Shown: one piece after another, positions 45,596 to 53,479 of the stretch
How positions within the stretch are numbered: the stretch's first letter is position 1
How the letters are laid out: every line of letters starts with the position of its first letter
Assembly: GCF_017356245.1 (NCBI RefSeq)
Contig: NZ_JAFMZZ010000001.1
Coordinates: 1,693,698 to 1,757,697, forward strand
DNA from: Bordetella petrii
GTDB taxonomy: Bacteria; Pseudomonadota; Gammaproteobacteria; Burkholderiales; Burkholderiaceae_B
Direction: 5' to 3'
DNA: 64,000 nt
Notes under the pieces: generated by a model
Told to the model about the DNA's origin: nothing
Databases searched by the model: none
Seen by the model: only the letters and a program-made list of their open reading frames with translations
Made by a program: the position numbers and the translations under genes

Positions 45596-47818
45596 ATGTC
45601 TGTGATCCCCGATACCGATGCGTCTTCGCCGTTCGACGACGCCTGGCGCCAGACTGCCGGGGCCGGCCTCGAACCCGACGCGCTGGCGCGCATCGAGCGG
45701 GCGGTGGCCTGGGCCATGCCCCGGTTCGCCGGCCAGCACACGGCCACCGGCGAGTCCCTGGCGCGCCATGCCGCCGGCGCCGTACGCATCCTGGCGGGCC
45801 TGCAAACCGACGTCGCGGTCCGCATCGCCGCCTTGCTGGCGGTGCTGCCCACCGACCTGTCCCAGCCCGCCCCGCCGCTGCGCAATGACCCGATCGCCGC
45901 CGAGTTCGGCGCCGAGGTCGCCCGCCTGGTGCAGGGCGCGCGCGCGCTGCTGCGGCTGGGCATGGTGGCGCGCCACGCCAGCGACAGCGAAGCCGACAGC
46001 GGCGACCAGAAAGAAATGCAGCGCAAGATGCTGCTGGCCATGGCGGCCGACCTGCGCATCGTGCTGATGCGCCTGGCGTCGCGCCTGCAGACGCTGCGCT
46101 GGCACGCCGAATCCAAGACCCCGTGCACGCCGGCCTTCGCCCAGGAAACGCTGGACCTGTACGCGCCGCTGGCCAACCGGCTGGGCATCTGGCAAATCAA
46201 GTGGGAAATGGAAGACCTGGCCTTCCGCTTCCTGGAACCCGACCGCTACAAGCAGATTGCGCGCCTGCTCGAAGAAAAGCGGGTCGAGCGCGAAGCCTTC
46301 ATTGCCGGCGCCATCGAGCGCGTGCAGGCGGCGCTGGCCAGGGCCGGAATCCACGCCGAGGTCAGCGGCCGGCCCAAGCACATCTACAGCATCTGGAACA
46401 AAATGCGCCTGAAGGGGCTCGAGTTCTCGCAGCTGTACGACCTGCGCGCACTGCGCGTCATCGTCGACGACGTGCGCGATTGCTACACCGCGCTGGGCAT
46501 GGTGCACGACATGTGGACGCCGATGCCCGACGAGTTCGACGACTACATCTCGCGCCCCAAGCCCAACGGCTATCGCTCACTGCATACGGTGGTGGCCGAC
46601 GACGACGGCCGGCCGTTCGAGGTGCAGATCCGCACGCGCGGCATGCACCAGTTCGCCGAATACGGCATGGCCGCGCACTGGCGCTACAAAGAAGCCGGCG
46701 CCAAGGGCGGGCAGGTGGCCGCCTCCAGCGAGTACGACCGCCAGCTGTCCTGGATGCGCCAGCTGCTGGCCTGGAACACCGACATGGAAGCGGGCGGGGC
46801 GGCTGCGCCGGCCGGCGCGCCGCGCGACGAACGCATCTACGTGCTGACGCCGCAGGCCCGCGTCATCGAGCTGCCGGCGGGCGCCACGCCGGTCGATTTC
46901 GCCTACCACCTGCATACCGACCTGGGACACCGCTGCCGCGGCGCCCGCGTCGACGGCCAGATGGTGCCGCTGCAGACCCGCCTGGCCACCGGCCAGACAG
47001 TCGAGATCATCGCCGCCAAGTCGGGCGGCCCGTCGCGCGACTGGCTCAATCCGCAGCTGGGTTTCCTGGCCAGCCCGCGGGCGCGCGCCAAGGTGCGCAT
47101 GTGGTTCAACGCCATCGAGCTGCAGCAGCGCATCACCACCGGCCAGGCGCTGATCGAAAAAGAACTGCAGCGGCTGGGCAAGACCGCCGTCAATCTCGAG
47201 CAGCTGGCGCAAAGCCTGGGCTTCGCGCGGGCCGACGATCTGTACGTGGCGGCCGCCAAAGACGAATTCAGCCTGCGCCAGATCGACAGTGTTTTCCAGC
47301 AGCCGGCTCCCGAACCCGAACCCGAGGCGGCCGCCCTGGCCAATGCGCACAGCGCCGACAGCGCCGCGCGCAGCGGCAAGAGCGGGGTGCTGGTAGTGGG
47401 GGTGGGGTCGCTGCTGACCCAGCTGGCGCGCTGCTGCCGGCCGGCGCCGCCCGACGAGATCGCCGGCTTCGTCACCCGCGGCCGCGGCGTGTCCATCCAC
47501 CGCACCGGCTGCCGCAGCTACCAGGCGCTGGCCGCGCGCGAGCCGGAACGGGTCATCGACGTGGCCTGGGGCAAAACTTCCGAAACTTTTTACCCGGTTG
47601 ATATCAGCGTGCATGCGCACGACCGCTCCGGCCTGCTGCGGGACCTGTCCGAAGTCTTCGCCCGCCAGCGCCTGAACGTGGTGGGCGTCAATACCCAAAG
47701 CCGCCAGTCGCTGGCGCACATGATCTTCACGGTCGAAGTGCGCGGCGGCGAGTCGCTGGGCAAGGCGCTGGCGGCGCTGTCCGAGGTGCCGGGCGTCACT
47801 TCCGCGGTGCGCCACTGA
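45596..47818 (+). CDS. relA: RelA, (p)ppGpp synthetase of the stringent response
   Basis: A 740-residue RelA/SpoT homologue. The hydrolase region is degenerate: the HD dyad region that reads LLHD in active enzymes is LLAVLPTD (about 80-87), as in synthetase-only RelA. The synthetase domain is intact (SRPKPNGYRSLHTVV; EVQIRTRGMHQFAEYGMAAHW) with the acidic EFDD motif before it. TGS (about 415-480, IYVLTPQARVIELPAGATPVDFAYHLHT), a CC region with ARCCRPAPPDEI and a C-terminal ACT domain complete the protein. The start at 45596 suits the family; the frame is open further upstream only as a shadow of mtfA. Confidence 0.96.
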   Translation: MSVIPDTDASSPFDDAWRQTAGAGLEPDALARIERAVAWAMPRFAGQHTATGESLARHAAGAVRILAGLQTDVAVRIAALLAVLPTDLSQPAPPLRNDPIAAEFGAEVARLVQGARALLRLGMVARHASDSEADSGDQKEMQRKMLLAMAADLRIVLMRLASRLQTLRWHAESKTPCTPAFAQETLDLYAPLANRLGIWQIKWEMEDLAFRFLEPDRYKQIARLLEEKRVEREAFIAGAIERVQAALARAGIHAEVSGRPKHIYSIWNKMRLKGLEFSQLYDLRALRVIVDDVRDCYTALGMVHDMWTPMPDEFDDYISRPKPNGYRSLHTVVADDDGRPFEVQIRTRGMHQFAEYGMAAHWRYKEAGAKGGQVAASSEYDRQLSWMRQLLAWNTDMEAGGAAAPAGAPRDERIYVLTPQARVIELPAGATPVDFAYHLHTDLGHRCRGARVDGQMVPLQTRLATGQTVEIIAAKSGGPSRDWLNPQLGFLASPRARAKVRMWFNAIELQQRITTGQALIEKELQRLGKTAVNLEQLAQSLGFARADDLYVAAAKDEFSLRQIDSVFQQPAPEPEPEAAALANAHSADSAARSGKSGVLVVGVGSLLTQLARCCRPAPPDEIAGFVTRGRGVSIHRTGCRSYQALAAREPERVIDVAWGKTSETFYPVDISVHAHDRSGLLRDLSEVFARQRLNVVGVNTQSRQSLAHMIFTVEVRGGESLGKALAALSEVPGVTSAVRH

Positions 47819-47904
47819 CGCGGTGCCCCCGGCCCGGCCCGCCAGGCGCGGCGGCCGGCGGTTCTGTCCTACACTCGGTGTTTTACCCTGTCGAGAATCG
47901 TCAC

Positions 47905-49059
47905 ATGGATACGCGTACCTGGCTGCAAACGCTGGTCGGCATCGATACCACCAGCCGCAACTCGAACCTGGGCCTGATCGAAACCGTGCGGGACAGCCTC
48001 AAGGCCCAGGGCGTGCAGGCCTGGCTGGCGCACAACGCCGATGGCAGCAAGGCCAACCTGTTCGCCACGCTGCCGGCCAGCGACGGCGGCGAGCAGGGCG
48101 GCATCGTCCTGTCGGGCCATACCGACGTCGTGCCGGTCGACGGCCAGGCCTGGTCCACCGACCCGTTCGCGCTGGCCGAGGCCGACGGGCGGCTGTACGG
48201 CCGCGGCACCTGCGACATGAAAGGCTTCATCGCCGCCTCGCTGGCGCTGGTGCCCGAATACCTGGCCATGCCGCGCAAGAAGCCCATTCACCTGGCGTTC
48301 TCGTACGACGAAGAAGTCGGCTGCGTCGGCGCGCCGGTGATGCTGGCCGAGCTGCGCGAGCGCGGCATCCGGCCCGACGGCTGTGTGGTGGGCGAGCCCA
48401 CCGGCATGCAGGTGGTCGTGGCGCACAAGGGCATCAACCTGTTCCGCTGCTGCGTGCAGGGCAAGGCGGCGCACTCGTCGCTGACTCCGCGCGGCTGCAA
48501 TGCCATCGAGTACGCGGCCCGCCTGATCTGCCGCATCCGCGAGCTGGCCGATACATTCAAGGCGCAGGGCCCCTACGACGAGTTCTACGACGTGCCGTAT
48601 TCCACCCTGACCACCAACCTGATCCAGGGCGGCATCGCCGTCAACACCATTCCCGAGCGCTGCGAGTTCTCGTACGAGTTCCGCAACCTGCCGGGCATGC
48701 CGGCCGACGAAATCCAGGCCCAGGTCGAGCGCTACGTGCAGGAAACCCTGCTGCCGGCCATGCGGGCCGAGTTCGAGGGCGCCCGCATCGACATCCAGTC
48801 CGGCGCCAGGGCGCCGGGCCTGGACGCCTCGGAAGAGGCGGCCATTACGCAGCTGGCGCGGGCCCTGACCGACGACCGGGCCACCCGCAAAGTGGCCTAC
48901 GGCACCGAGGCGGGGCTGTTCCAGGGCCTGGGCGTGCCCACGGTGGTGTGCGGCCCGGGGCACATCGAGCAGGCGCACAAGCCCGACGAATACGTGGCGC
49001 TGGATCAGCTGGCGGCCTGCGAGAAATTCCTGCGCCGCCTCGGTCAGTCGCTGGCATAG
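47905..49059 (+). CDS. argE: Acetylornithine deacetylase (M20 family)
   Basis: A 384-residue M20 metallohydrolase giving ornithine from N-acetylornithine. Metal ligands are in LSGHTDVVPV and LYGRGTCDMKGF, the catalytic glutamates in FSYDEEVGCVG, and GEPTGM and HIEQAHKPDEYV complete the site. The start at 47905 follows a TACACT box and a short leader; the frame is open nine codons upstream. It precedes trpB but is probably a separate unit, since TAAAAT and a hairpin lie between them. A succinyl-diaminopimelate desuccinylase role is less likely on motif grounds. Confidence 0.93.
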   Translation: MDTRTWLQTLVGIDTTSRNSNLGLIETVRDSLKAQGVQAWLAHNADGSKANLFATLPASDGGEQGGIVLSGHTDVVPVDGQAWSTDPFALAEADGRLYGRGTCDMKGFIAASLALVPEYLAMPRKKPIHLAFSYDEEVGCVGAPVMLAELRERGIRPDGCVVGEPTGMQVVVAHKGINLFRCCVQGKAAHSSLTPRGCNAIEYAARLICRIRELADTFKAQGPYDEFYDVPYSTLTTNLIQGGIAVNTIPERCEFSYEFRNLPGMPADEIQAQVERYVQETLLPAMRAEFEGARIDIQSGARAPGLDASEEAAITQLARALTDDRATRKVAYGTEAGLFQGLGVPTVVCGPGHIEQAHKPDEYVALDQLAACEKFLRRLGQSLA

Positions 49060-49081
49060 GCTGGCCACCCGTCCGCTCGGG

Positions 49082-49111
49082 TAAAATGGCGGGTTGCGAA
49101 GCGGGCTTCGC
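49082..49111 (+). promoter_or_regulatory. Candidate -10 box and leader hairpin of trpB
   Basis: TAAAAT at 49082-49087 is followed by GCGAAGC-GG-GCTTCGC (49096-49111), a stem in the roughly 60-base trpB leader. No short Trp-rich peptide is encoded, so classical attenuation is not indicated. A -35 box was not found. Confidence 0.35.
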
Positions 49112-49149
49112 GGCGAACGGTGCGTTTGCCGCCAGCCCAGGAGAAACTG

Positions 49150-50349
49150 GTGAAACCTTACGACCTCCCGGATGCCCAGGGCCATTTCGGCCAGTATGGC
49201 GGCGTGTTCGTGGCCGAAACGCTGATGCACGCGCTCGATGAGCTGCGCGCGGCCTACGACCACTGCCGTCTCGACCCCAAGTTCGTCGAAACCTTCAACT
49301 ACGAACTCAAGCACTTCGTGGGGCGCCCCAGCCCCGTCTACCACGCGGCCCGCTGGTCGCGCGAGCTGGGCGGCGCGCAGATCTGGTTCAAGCGCGAAGA
49401 CCTCAACCACACCGGCGCGCACAAGGTCAACAACTGCATCGGCCAGGCCCTGCTGGCCCGCCACATGGGCAAGCCGCGCGTCATCGCCGAAACCGGCGCC
49501 GGCCAGCACGGCGTGGCCACCGCCACGGTGGCGGCCCGCTATGGCATGGAATGCGTGGTCTACATGGGCAGCGAAGACGTCCGGCGCCAGGCTTCCAATG
49601 TGTACCGCATGAAGCTGCTGGGCGCCACGGTGGTGCCGGTCGAGTCCGGCTCGCGCACCCTGAAAGACGCCCTGAACGAAGCCATGCGCGACTGGGTCAC
49701 CAATATCGAAAACACCTTCTACATCATCGGCACGGTGGCCGGCCCCGATCCCTACCCGCGCATGGTGCGCGACTTCCAGACCGTCATCGGCAACGAATGC
49801 CTGGCGCAGATGCCGCAAGACGCCGGCCGCCAGCCCGACTACGTGCTGGCCTCGGTGGGCGGCGGCTCGAATGCCATGGGCATTTTCTACCCGTACATTC
49901 CCTATGAAAACGTCCGGCTGGTGGGCGTGGAAGCCGCCGGCGAAGGGCTGGACAGCGGCCGCCACGCGGCGTCGCTGGCCGCCGGCCAGGTCGGCGTGCT
50001 GCACGGCAACCGCACCTATGTCATGCAGAACGCCGACGGCCAGGTCCAGGAAACCCATTCGGTGTCGGCCGGGCTCGACTACCCCGGCGTGGGGCCCGAG
50101 CACGCCTGGCTGAAAGACAGCGGGCGCGCCCAGTACGTGGGCATCACCGACGACGAGGCGCTGGCCGCGTTCCACGACTGCTGCCGCATCGAAGGCATCA
50201 TGCCGGCGCTCGAGTCTTCGCATGCCATTGCGCAGGCCGTCAAAATGGCGCCCACGCTGCCGCAAGACACCATCATCCTGGTCAATTTGTCGGGCCGTGG
50301 CGACAAAGACATGCATACCGTCGCCGAACGCGCCGGCATCCAGTTCTGA
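49150..50349 (+). CDS. trpB: Tryptophan synthase beta chain
   Basis: A 399-residue PLP enzyme that joins indole and serine to tryptophan. The PLP lysine is Lys92 in [10 protein letters not shown]; the phosphate-binding loop is VGGGSNAMG; the N-terminus reads [17 protein letters not shown]. The GTG at 49150 is chosen because AGGAG lies 6 bases before it and it gives the normal N-terminus; an upstream ATG at 49120 adds ten unmatched residues. trpA follows after 4 bases and trpF is not adjacent. Confidence 0.98.
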   Translation: MKPYDLPDAQGHFGQYGGVFVAETLMHALDELRAAYDHCRLDPKFVETFNYELKHFVGRPSPVYHAARWSRELGGAQIWFKREDLNHTGAHKVNNCIGQALLARHMGKPRVIAETGAGQHGVATATVAARYGMECVVYMGSEDVRRQASNVYRMKLLGATVVPVESGSRTLKDALNEAMRDWVTNIENTFYIIGTVAGPDPYPRMVRDFQTVIGNECLAQMPQDAGRQPDYVLASVGGGSNAMGIFYPYIPYENVRLVGVEAAGEGLDSGRHAASLAAGQVGVLHGNRTYVMQNADGQVQETHSVSAGLDYPGVGPEHAWLKDSGRAQYVGITDDEALAAFHDCCRIEGIMPALESSHAIAQAVKMAPTLPQDTIILVNLSGRGDKDMHTVAERAGIQF

Positions 50350-50353
50350 CACC

Positions 50354-51214
50354 ATGACGACCCAAACCGATCGTATCGCCGCGGCGTTTTCCCGCGTGGC
50401 CGAATCCGGCCGCTCGGCCGCGCTGATTCCCTACATCGCCGCCGGCGACCCCTCGCCGCAGGCCACCGTGCCGCTCATGCACGCGCTGGTGCAGGCCGGC
50501 GCCGACATCATCGAACTGGGCGTGCCGTTTTCCGATCCCATGGCCGACGGCCCGGTCATCCAGCGCGCCGCCGAGCGCGCCATCGCCCAGGGCGTGGGCC
50601 TGCGCCGCGTGCTCGAACTGGTCGCCCAGTTCCGCCGCGACGACACCGCCACGCCGGTGGTGCTGATGGGCTACGCCAATCCCATCGAATGCATGGGCCA
50701 GCAGGCGTTTGCCCAGGCCGCCCAACAGGCCGGCGTCGATGGCGTGCTGGTGGTCGACTACCCGCCCGAAGAAGTCGATGCCTTCGCCGGGCAGCTCGAA
50801 ACCTGCGGCATCGCCCCCATTTTCCTGCTGGCGCCTACGTCCACCGATGCCCGCATCCAGGCCGTCGCCCGCATCGCGCGCGGCTATGTCTACTATGTGT
50901 CGCTCAAGGGCGTCACTGGCTCGGGCAGCCTGAACACCGACGACGTGGCGGCGCGCGTGGCGCTCATCCGGCGCCACGTCAGCATCCCGGTGGGGGTGGG
51001 CTTCGGCATCCGCGACGCGGCCAGCGCGCAGAACATCGCGCGCGCCGCCGACGCCGTGGTCATCGGCAGCAAGCTCATCGAAACCCTCGAACAGGCGGTT
51101 GCCGCCGCGCCCGCCGGCAAGCAGACCGAGGCCGCCGTGGCCGCCGCCAGCCAGTGGCTGGGCGGCATCCGGCAGGCGCTCGACCAAATCAAACGAGGCA
51201 ACCCGCCGGCCTGA
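50354..51214 (+). CDS. trpA: Tryptophan synthase alpha chain
   Basis: A 286-residue TIM-barrel protein that cleaves indole-3-glycerol phosphate and channels indole to TrpB. Catalytic Glu and Asp are in [18 protein letters not shown] and [11 protein letters not shown]; the phosphate site is [11 protein letters not shown]. Start and length are normal. It lies between trpB and accD, a gene order seen in many betaproteobacteria. Confidence 0.98.
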   Translation: MTTQTDRIAAAFSRVAESGRSAALIPYIAAGDPSPQATVPLMHALVQAGADIIELGVPFSDPMADGPVIQRAAERAIAQGVGLRRVLELVAQFRRDDTATPVVLMGYANPIECMGQQAFAQAAQQAGVDGVLVVDYPPEEVDAFAGQLETCGIAPIFLLAPTSTDARIQAVARIARGYVYYVSLKGVTGSGSLNTDDVAARVALIRRHVSIPVGVGFGIRDAASAQNIARAADAVVIGSKLIETLEQAVAAAPAGKQTEAAVAAASQWLGGIRQALDQIKRGNPPA

Positions 51215-51249
51215 AGCCGCCGCGCGCCGCCTCTTAACGGAAAAAGACA

Positions 51250-52125
51250 ATGAGCTGGATCGAAAAACTCCTGCCGCCCCGCATCAACAAAACCAGCGAC
51301 AGCGGCGCCCGGCGCGTGCCTGAAGGCCTGTGGGTCAAATGCCCGTCCTGCGAGTCCGTGCTGTACAGCGAAGACCTGGCGGCCAACCTGCATGTGTGTC
51401 CCAAGTGCGACCACCACATGCGCATCGGCTCGCGCGCCCGCATCGACTCGCTGCTCGATGTCGAGGGCCGGGTCGAAATCGGCCAGAACACGCGTTCGGT
51501 CGATTCGCTGAAATTCAAGGACACGCGCAAGTATCCCGAGCGCGTCCAGGAAGCCATGAAACAAACCGGCGAAACCGACGCGCTGGTGGTCATGAGCGGC
51601 TCGATCCGCGGGGTGCCCGCGGTGGTGGCCTGCTTCGAGTTCGAATTCATGGGCGGCTCGATGGGCTCGGTGGTGGGCGAACGCTTCGCGCGTGGCGCCC
51701 AGGTGGCCCTGGACAACAAAACCCCGTTCATCTGCGTGGCGGCCTCGGGCGGCGCCCGCATGCAGGAAAGCCTGCTGTCGCTGATGCAAATGGCCAAGAC
51801 CAACGCCATGCTGACCCGCCTGTCGGCGCACGGGCTGCCGTTCATCAGCGTGCTTACCGACCCCACCATGGGCGGGGTGTCGGCCAGCTTTGCCTTCATG
51901 GGAGACGTGGTCATCGCCGAGCCCAAGGCCCTGATCGGCTTCGCCGGCCCGCGCGTCATCGAGCAGACCGTGCGCGAGAAGCTGCCCGAAGGCTTCCAGC
52001 GCGCCGAGTTCCTGCTGCAGAAGGGGGCCATCGACATGGTGGTCGACCGGCGCCAGCTGCGCGAAGAAATCGCCCGCCTGCTGGCCCTGCTGACCGACCA
52101 GCCGGCCGACGTCGTCACCGCCTGA
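51250..52125 (+). CDS. accD: Acetyl-CoA carboxylase carboxyltransferase subunit beta
   Basis: A 291-residue subunit with an N-terminal four-cysteine zinc ribbon ([20 protein letters not shown]...CPKC) and a crotonase-like domain with [20 protein letters not shown] and [23 protein letters not shown]. It joins AccA to transfer the carboxyl group from biotin to acetyl-CoA, making malonyl-CoA for fatty acids. It lies 35 bases after trpA. The next gene is pagL rather than the folC often found here. Confidence 0.97.
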   Translation: MSWIEKLLPPRINKTSDSGARRVPEGLWVKCPSCESVLYSEDLAANLHVCPKCDHHMRIGSRARIDSLLDVEGRVEIGQNTRSVDSLKFKDTRKYPERVQEAMKQTGETDALVVMSGSIRGVPAVVACFEFEFMGGSMGSVVGERFARGAQVALDNKTPFICVAASGGARMQESLLSLMQMAKTNAMLTRLSAHGLPFISVLTDPTMGGVSASFAFMGDVVIAEPKALIGFAGPRVIEQTVREKLPEGFQRAEFLLQKGAIDMVVDRRQLREEIARLLALLTDQPADVVTA

Positions 52126-52140
52126 TACATGGTTTTCCCG

Positions 52141-52162
52141 GTGCGATATTTCCATATTGCAC
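52141..52162 (+). terminator. Hairpin after accD
   Basis: GTGCGATAT and ATATTGCAC pair over 9 bases (one G-U) around a TTCC loop, 16 bases past the accD stop. No T-run follows. It may mark the accD mRNA 3' end or belong to the pagL leader. The rest of the 169-base gap is AT-rich with no clear gene. Confidence 0.35.
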
Positions 52163-52294
52163 TGGAATCCACCTGGTTTTCACCACCGGATGTCGGATTT
52201 TTCCGCCGGACTGTTGCCTGGCTTATACAGGCGGCGGCGAGGGCGGCGGAATTTCTGATATGTTTACTGGCGCGTAAAAAACACAGGAGCATTC

Positions 52295-52840
52295 ATGCTG
52301 AATCTCAATAATAAAATCACCCGTTCGGCGCTGGCCGCCTTGTCGCTGGCCGGCCTGGTATGCACGGCGCAGGCCCAGGAAGCCACCCAGGGCGGCATCG
52401 GCCTGCACTATGGCGTGGGCGACCACTACCAGCGTACCGAACTGGTGTACGAAACCCCCGGCCTGCAGCTGTACAAATCCGACGGCAATTGGGGCCGCGT
52501 GGATCTCACCGGCGAATTCGGCGTGGCCTACTGGACGGCCAACGGCTCGCGTTCGCCCAGCCATGTCTGGCAATTCAATGCCATCCCGATGTTCCGCTGG
52601 TGGATGAGCGAACGCTTCTACGTCGAAGCCGGCATCGGCGCCACCGCCTTCACCCACACCAGATTCGCCGACGAGAACATCAGTACGGCGTTTCAGTTTG
52701 GCGATCACATCGGCATGGGTTTCCTGGTGACGCCCAACAATCGCCTGGGCCTGCGCTATTCGCATTTTTCCAATGCCAGCATCAAGCGTCCCAACCCGGG
52801 CCTCGACGTCCTGCAGCTGACGTATACGTACCAGTTCTAA
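52295..52840 (+). CDS. pagL: PagL-type lipid A 3-O-deacylase
   Basis: A 181-residue outer-membrane beta-barrel protein with a signal peptide (residues 1-28, ending TAQAQ) and a C-terminal aromatic residue (YTYQF). The PagL active-site pair His157 and Ser159 is in RYSHFSNASIKRPNPGLD. The third residue, Glu in the P. aeruginosa structure 12 residues after the serine, is Asp171 here if spacing holds. The enzyme removes the 3-position acyl chain from lipid A. ACAGGAG precedes the ATG. It has its own terminator. Confidence 0.9.
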   Translation: MLNLNNKITRSALAALSLAGLVCTAQAQEATQGGIGLHYGVGDHYQRTELVYETPGLQLYKSDGNWGRVDLTGEFGVAYWTANGSRSPSHVWQFNAIPMFRWWMSERFYVEAGIGATAFTHTRFADENISTAFQFGDHIGMGFLVTPNNRLGLRYSHFSNASIKRPNPGLDVLQLTYTYQF

Positions 52841-52869
52841 GCCGTGCGCGGGCCGGCAGGCCCCACGCA

Positions 52870-52899
52870 AAAAGGCCGGAAGCATGCTTCCGGCCTTTT
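52870..52899. terminator. Bidirectional terminator between pagL and the thioesterase gene
   Basis: A perfect 30-base palindrome: AAAAGGCCGGAAGCA and its complement TGCTTCCGGCCTTTT, with T-rich ends on both strands. It ends pagL on the plus strand and the thioesterase gene on the minus strand. Confidence 0.95.
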
Positions 52900-52910
52900 G
52901 CTTTGCGGGC

Positions 52911-53354
52911 TCAGGATGGCGTGCAATAGCGCGCCAGCCGCTCGCGATGGCGCGCCGGGATGGCCACCGGCCGGCGCGAATGCGGGTCGACGTAGACGTG
53001 CGTGAACACGCCGCTGGCGTGGCTGTCGGGACGCTGCGCCGTGAACACCCCCAGCCGATAGGTGACGCTGCTGGTGCCCAGCTTGAGCACCCGCAGGCCG
53101 ATTTCCACCGGCGCGGGAAACGATACCGGCTCGTAGTACTGGCATTGTGTGCCGACCACCAGGCCGATGGCCTCGGGCGAATCGGCGCCCGCGATGCCTT
53201 CGGCGATCAGCAGGCCGTTTACCGCCGTATCGAACCACGAGTAATAGACCACGTTGTTGACGTGGCCGTAGACGTCGTTGTCCATCCAGCGTGTGGTGAT
53301 GGGGGTGAAGTGCCGATAGGCATCGCGGCCTTCGGCAAGCAGCCGGTCTGTCAT
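52911..53354 (-). CDS. Hotdog-fold acyl-CoA thioesterase (4-hydroxybenzoyl-CoA thioesterase family)
   Basis: A 147-residue single hotdog-domain enzyme. The catalytic Asp is in RWMDNDVYGHVNNVVYYSWFD (Asp25 or Asp27 by alignment to DxDxxGHVNN). The family hydrolyses short- to medium-chain or aromatic acyl-CoA esters. It is a single-gene unit between two terminators. Substrate is not told by sequence. Confidence 0.88.
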   Translation of the reverse strand: MTDRLLAEGRDAYRHFTPITTRWMDNDVYGHVNNVVYYSWFDTAVNGLLIAEGIAGADSPEAIGLVVGTQCQYYEPVSFPAPVEIGLRVLKLGTSSVTYRLGVFTAQRPDSHASGVFTHVYVDPHSRRPVAIPARHRERLARYCTPS

Positions 53355-53427
53355 GCGGGGCTCCGTTGAAGGGGGCGGGCGGGCCCGCGCTGGAACGGGG
53401 CCAGTCTACCGCGGGGCGGCAGCAAAA

Positions 53428-53455
53428 AAAACGCCGGCATTGCTGCCGGCGTTTT
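53428..53455 (-). terminator. Rho-independent terminator of rne
   Basis: AAAACGCCGGCA and TGCCGGCGTTTT form a 12-bp stem with a TTGC loop. On the minus strand it is followed by seven T residues, 25 bases past the rne stop. Confidence 0.93.
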
Positions 53456-53479
53456 CACGTGGCCTGGCGGCCGCGCCGC

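Noticed and set aside
45596..47818. Degenerate HD domain of RelA as evidence of a broken gene
   Set aside because: Loss of the hydrolase dyad is normal for RelA of beta- and gammaproteobacteria, with SpoT supplying hydrolysis.
52129..52311. 60-codon open frame between accD and pagL
   Set aside because: No ribosome-binding site, overlaps the pagL start in another frame, and the peptide has no recognisable feature.
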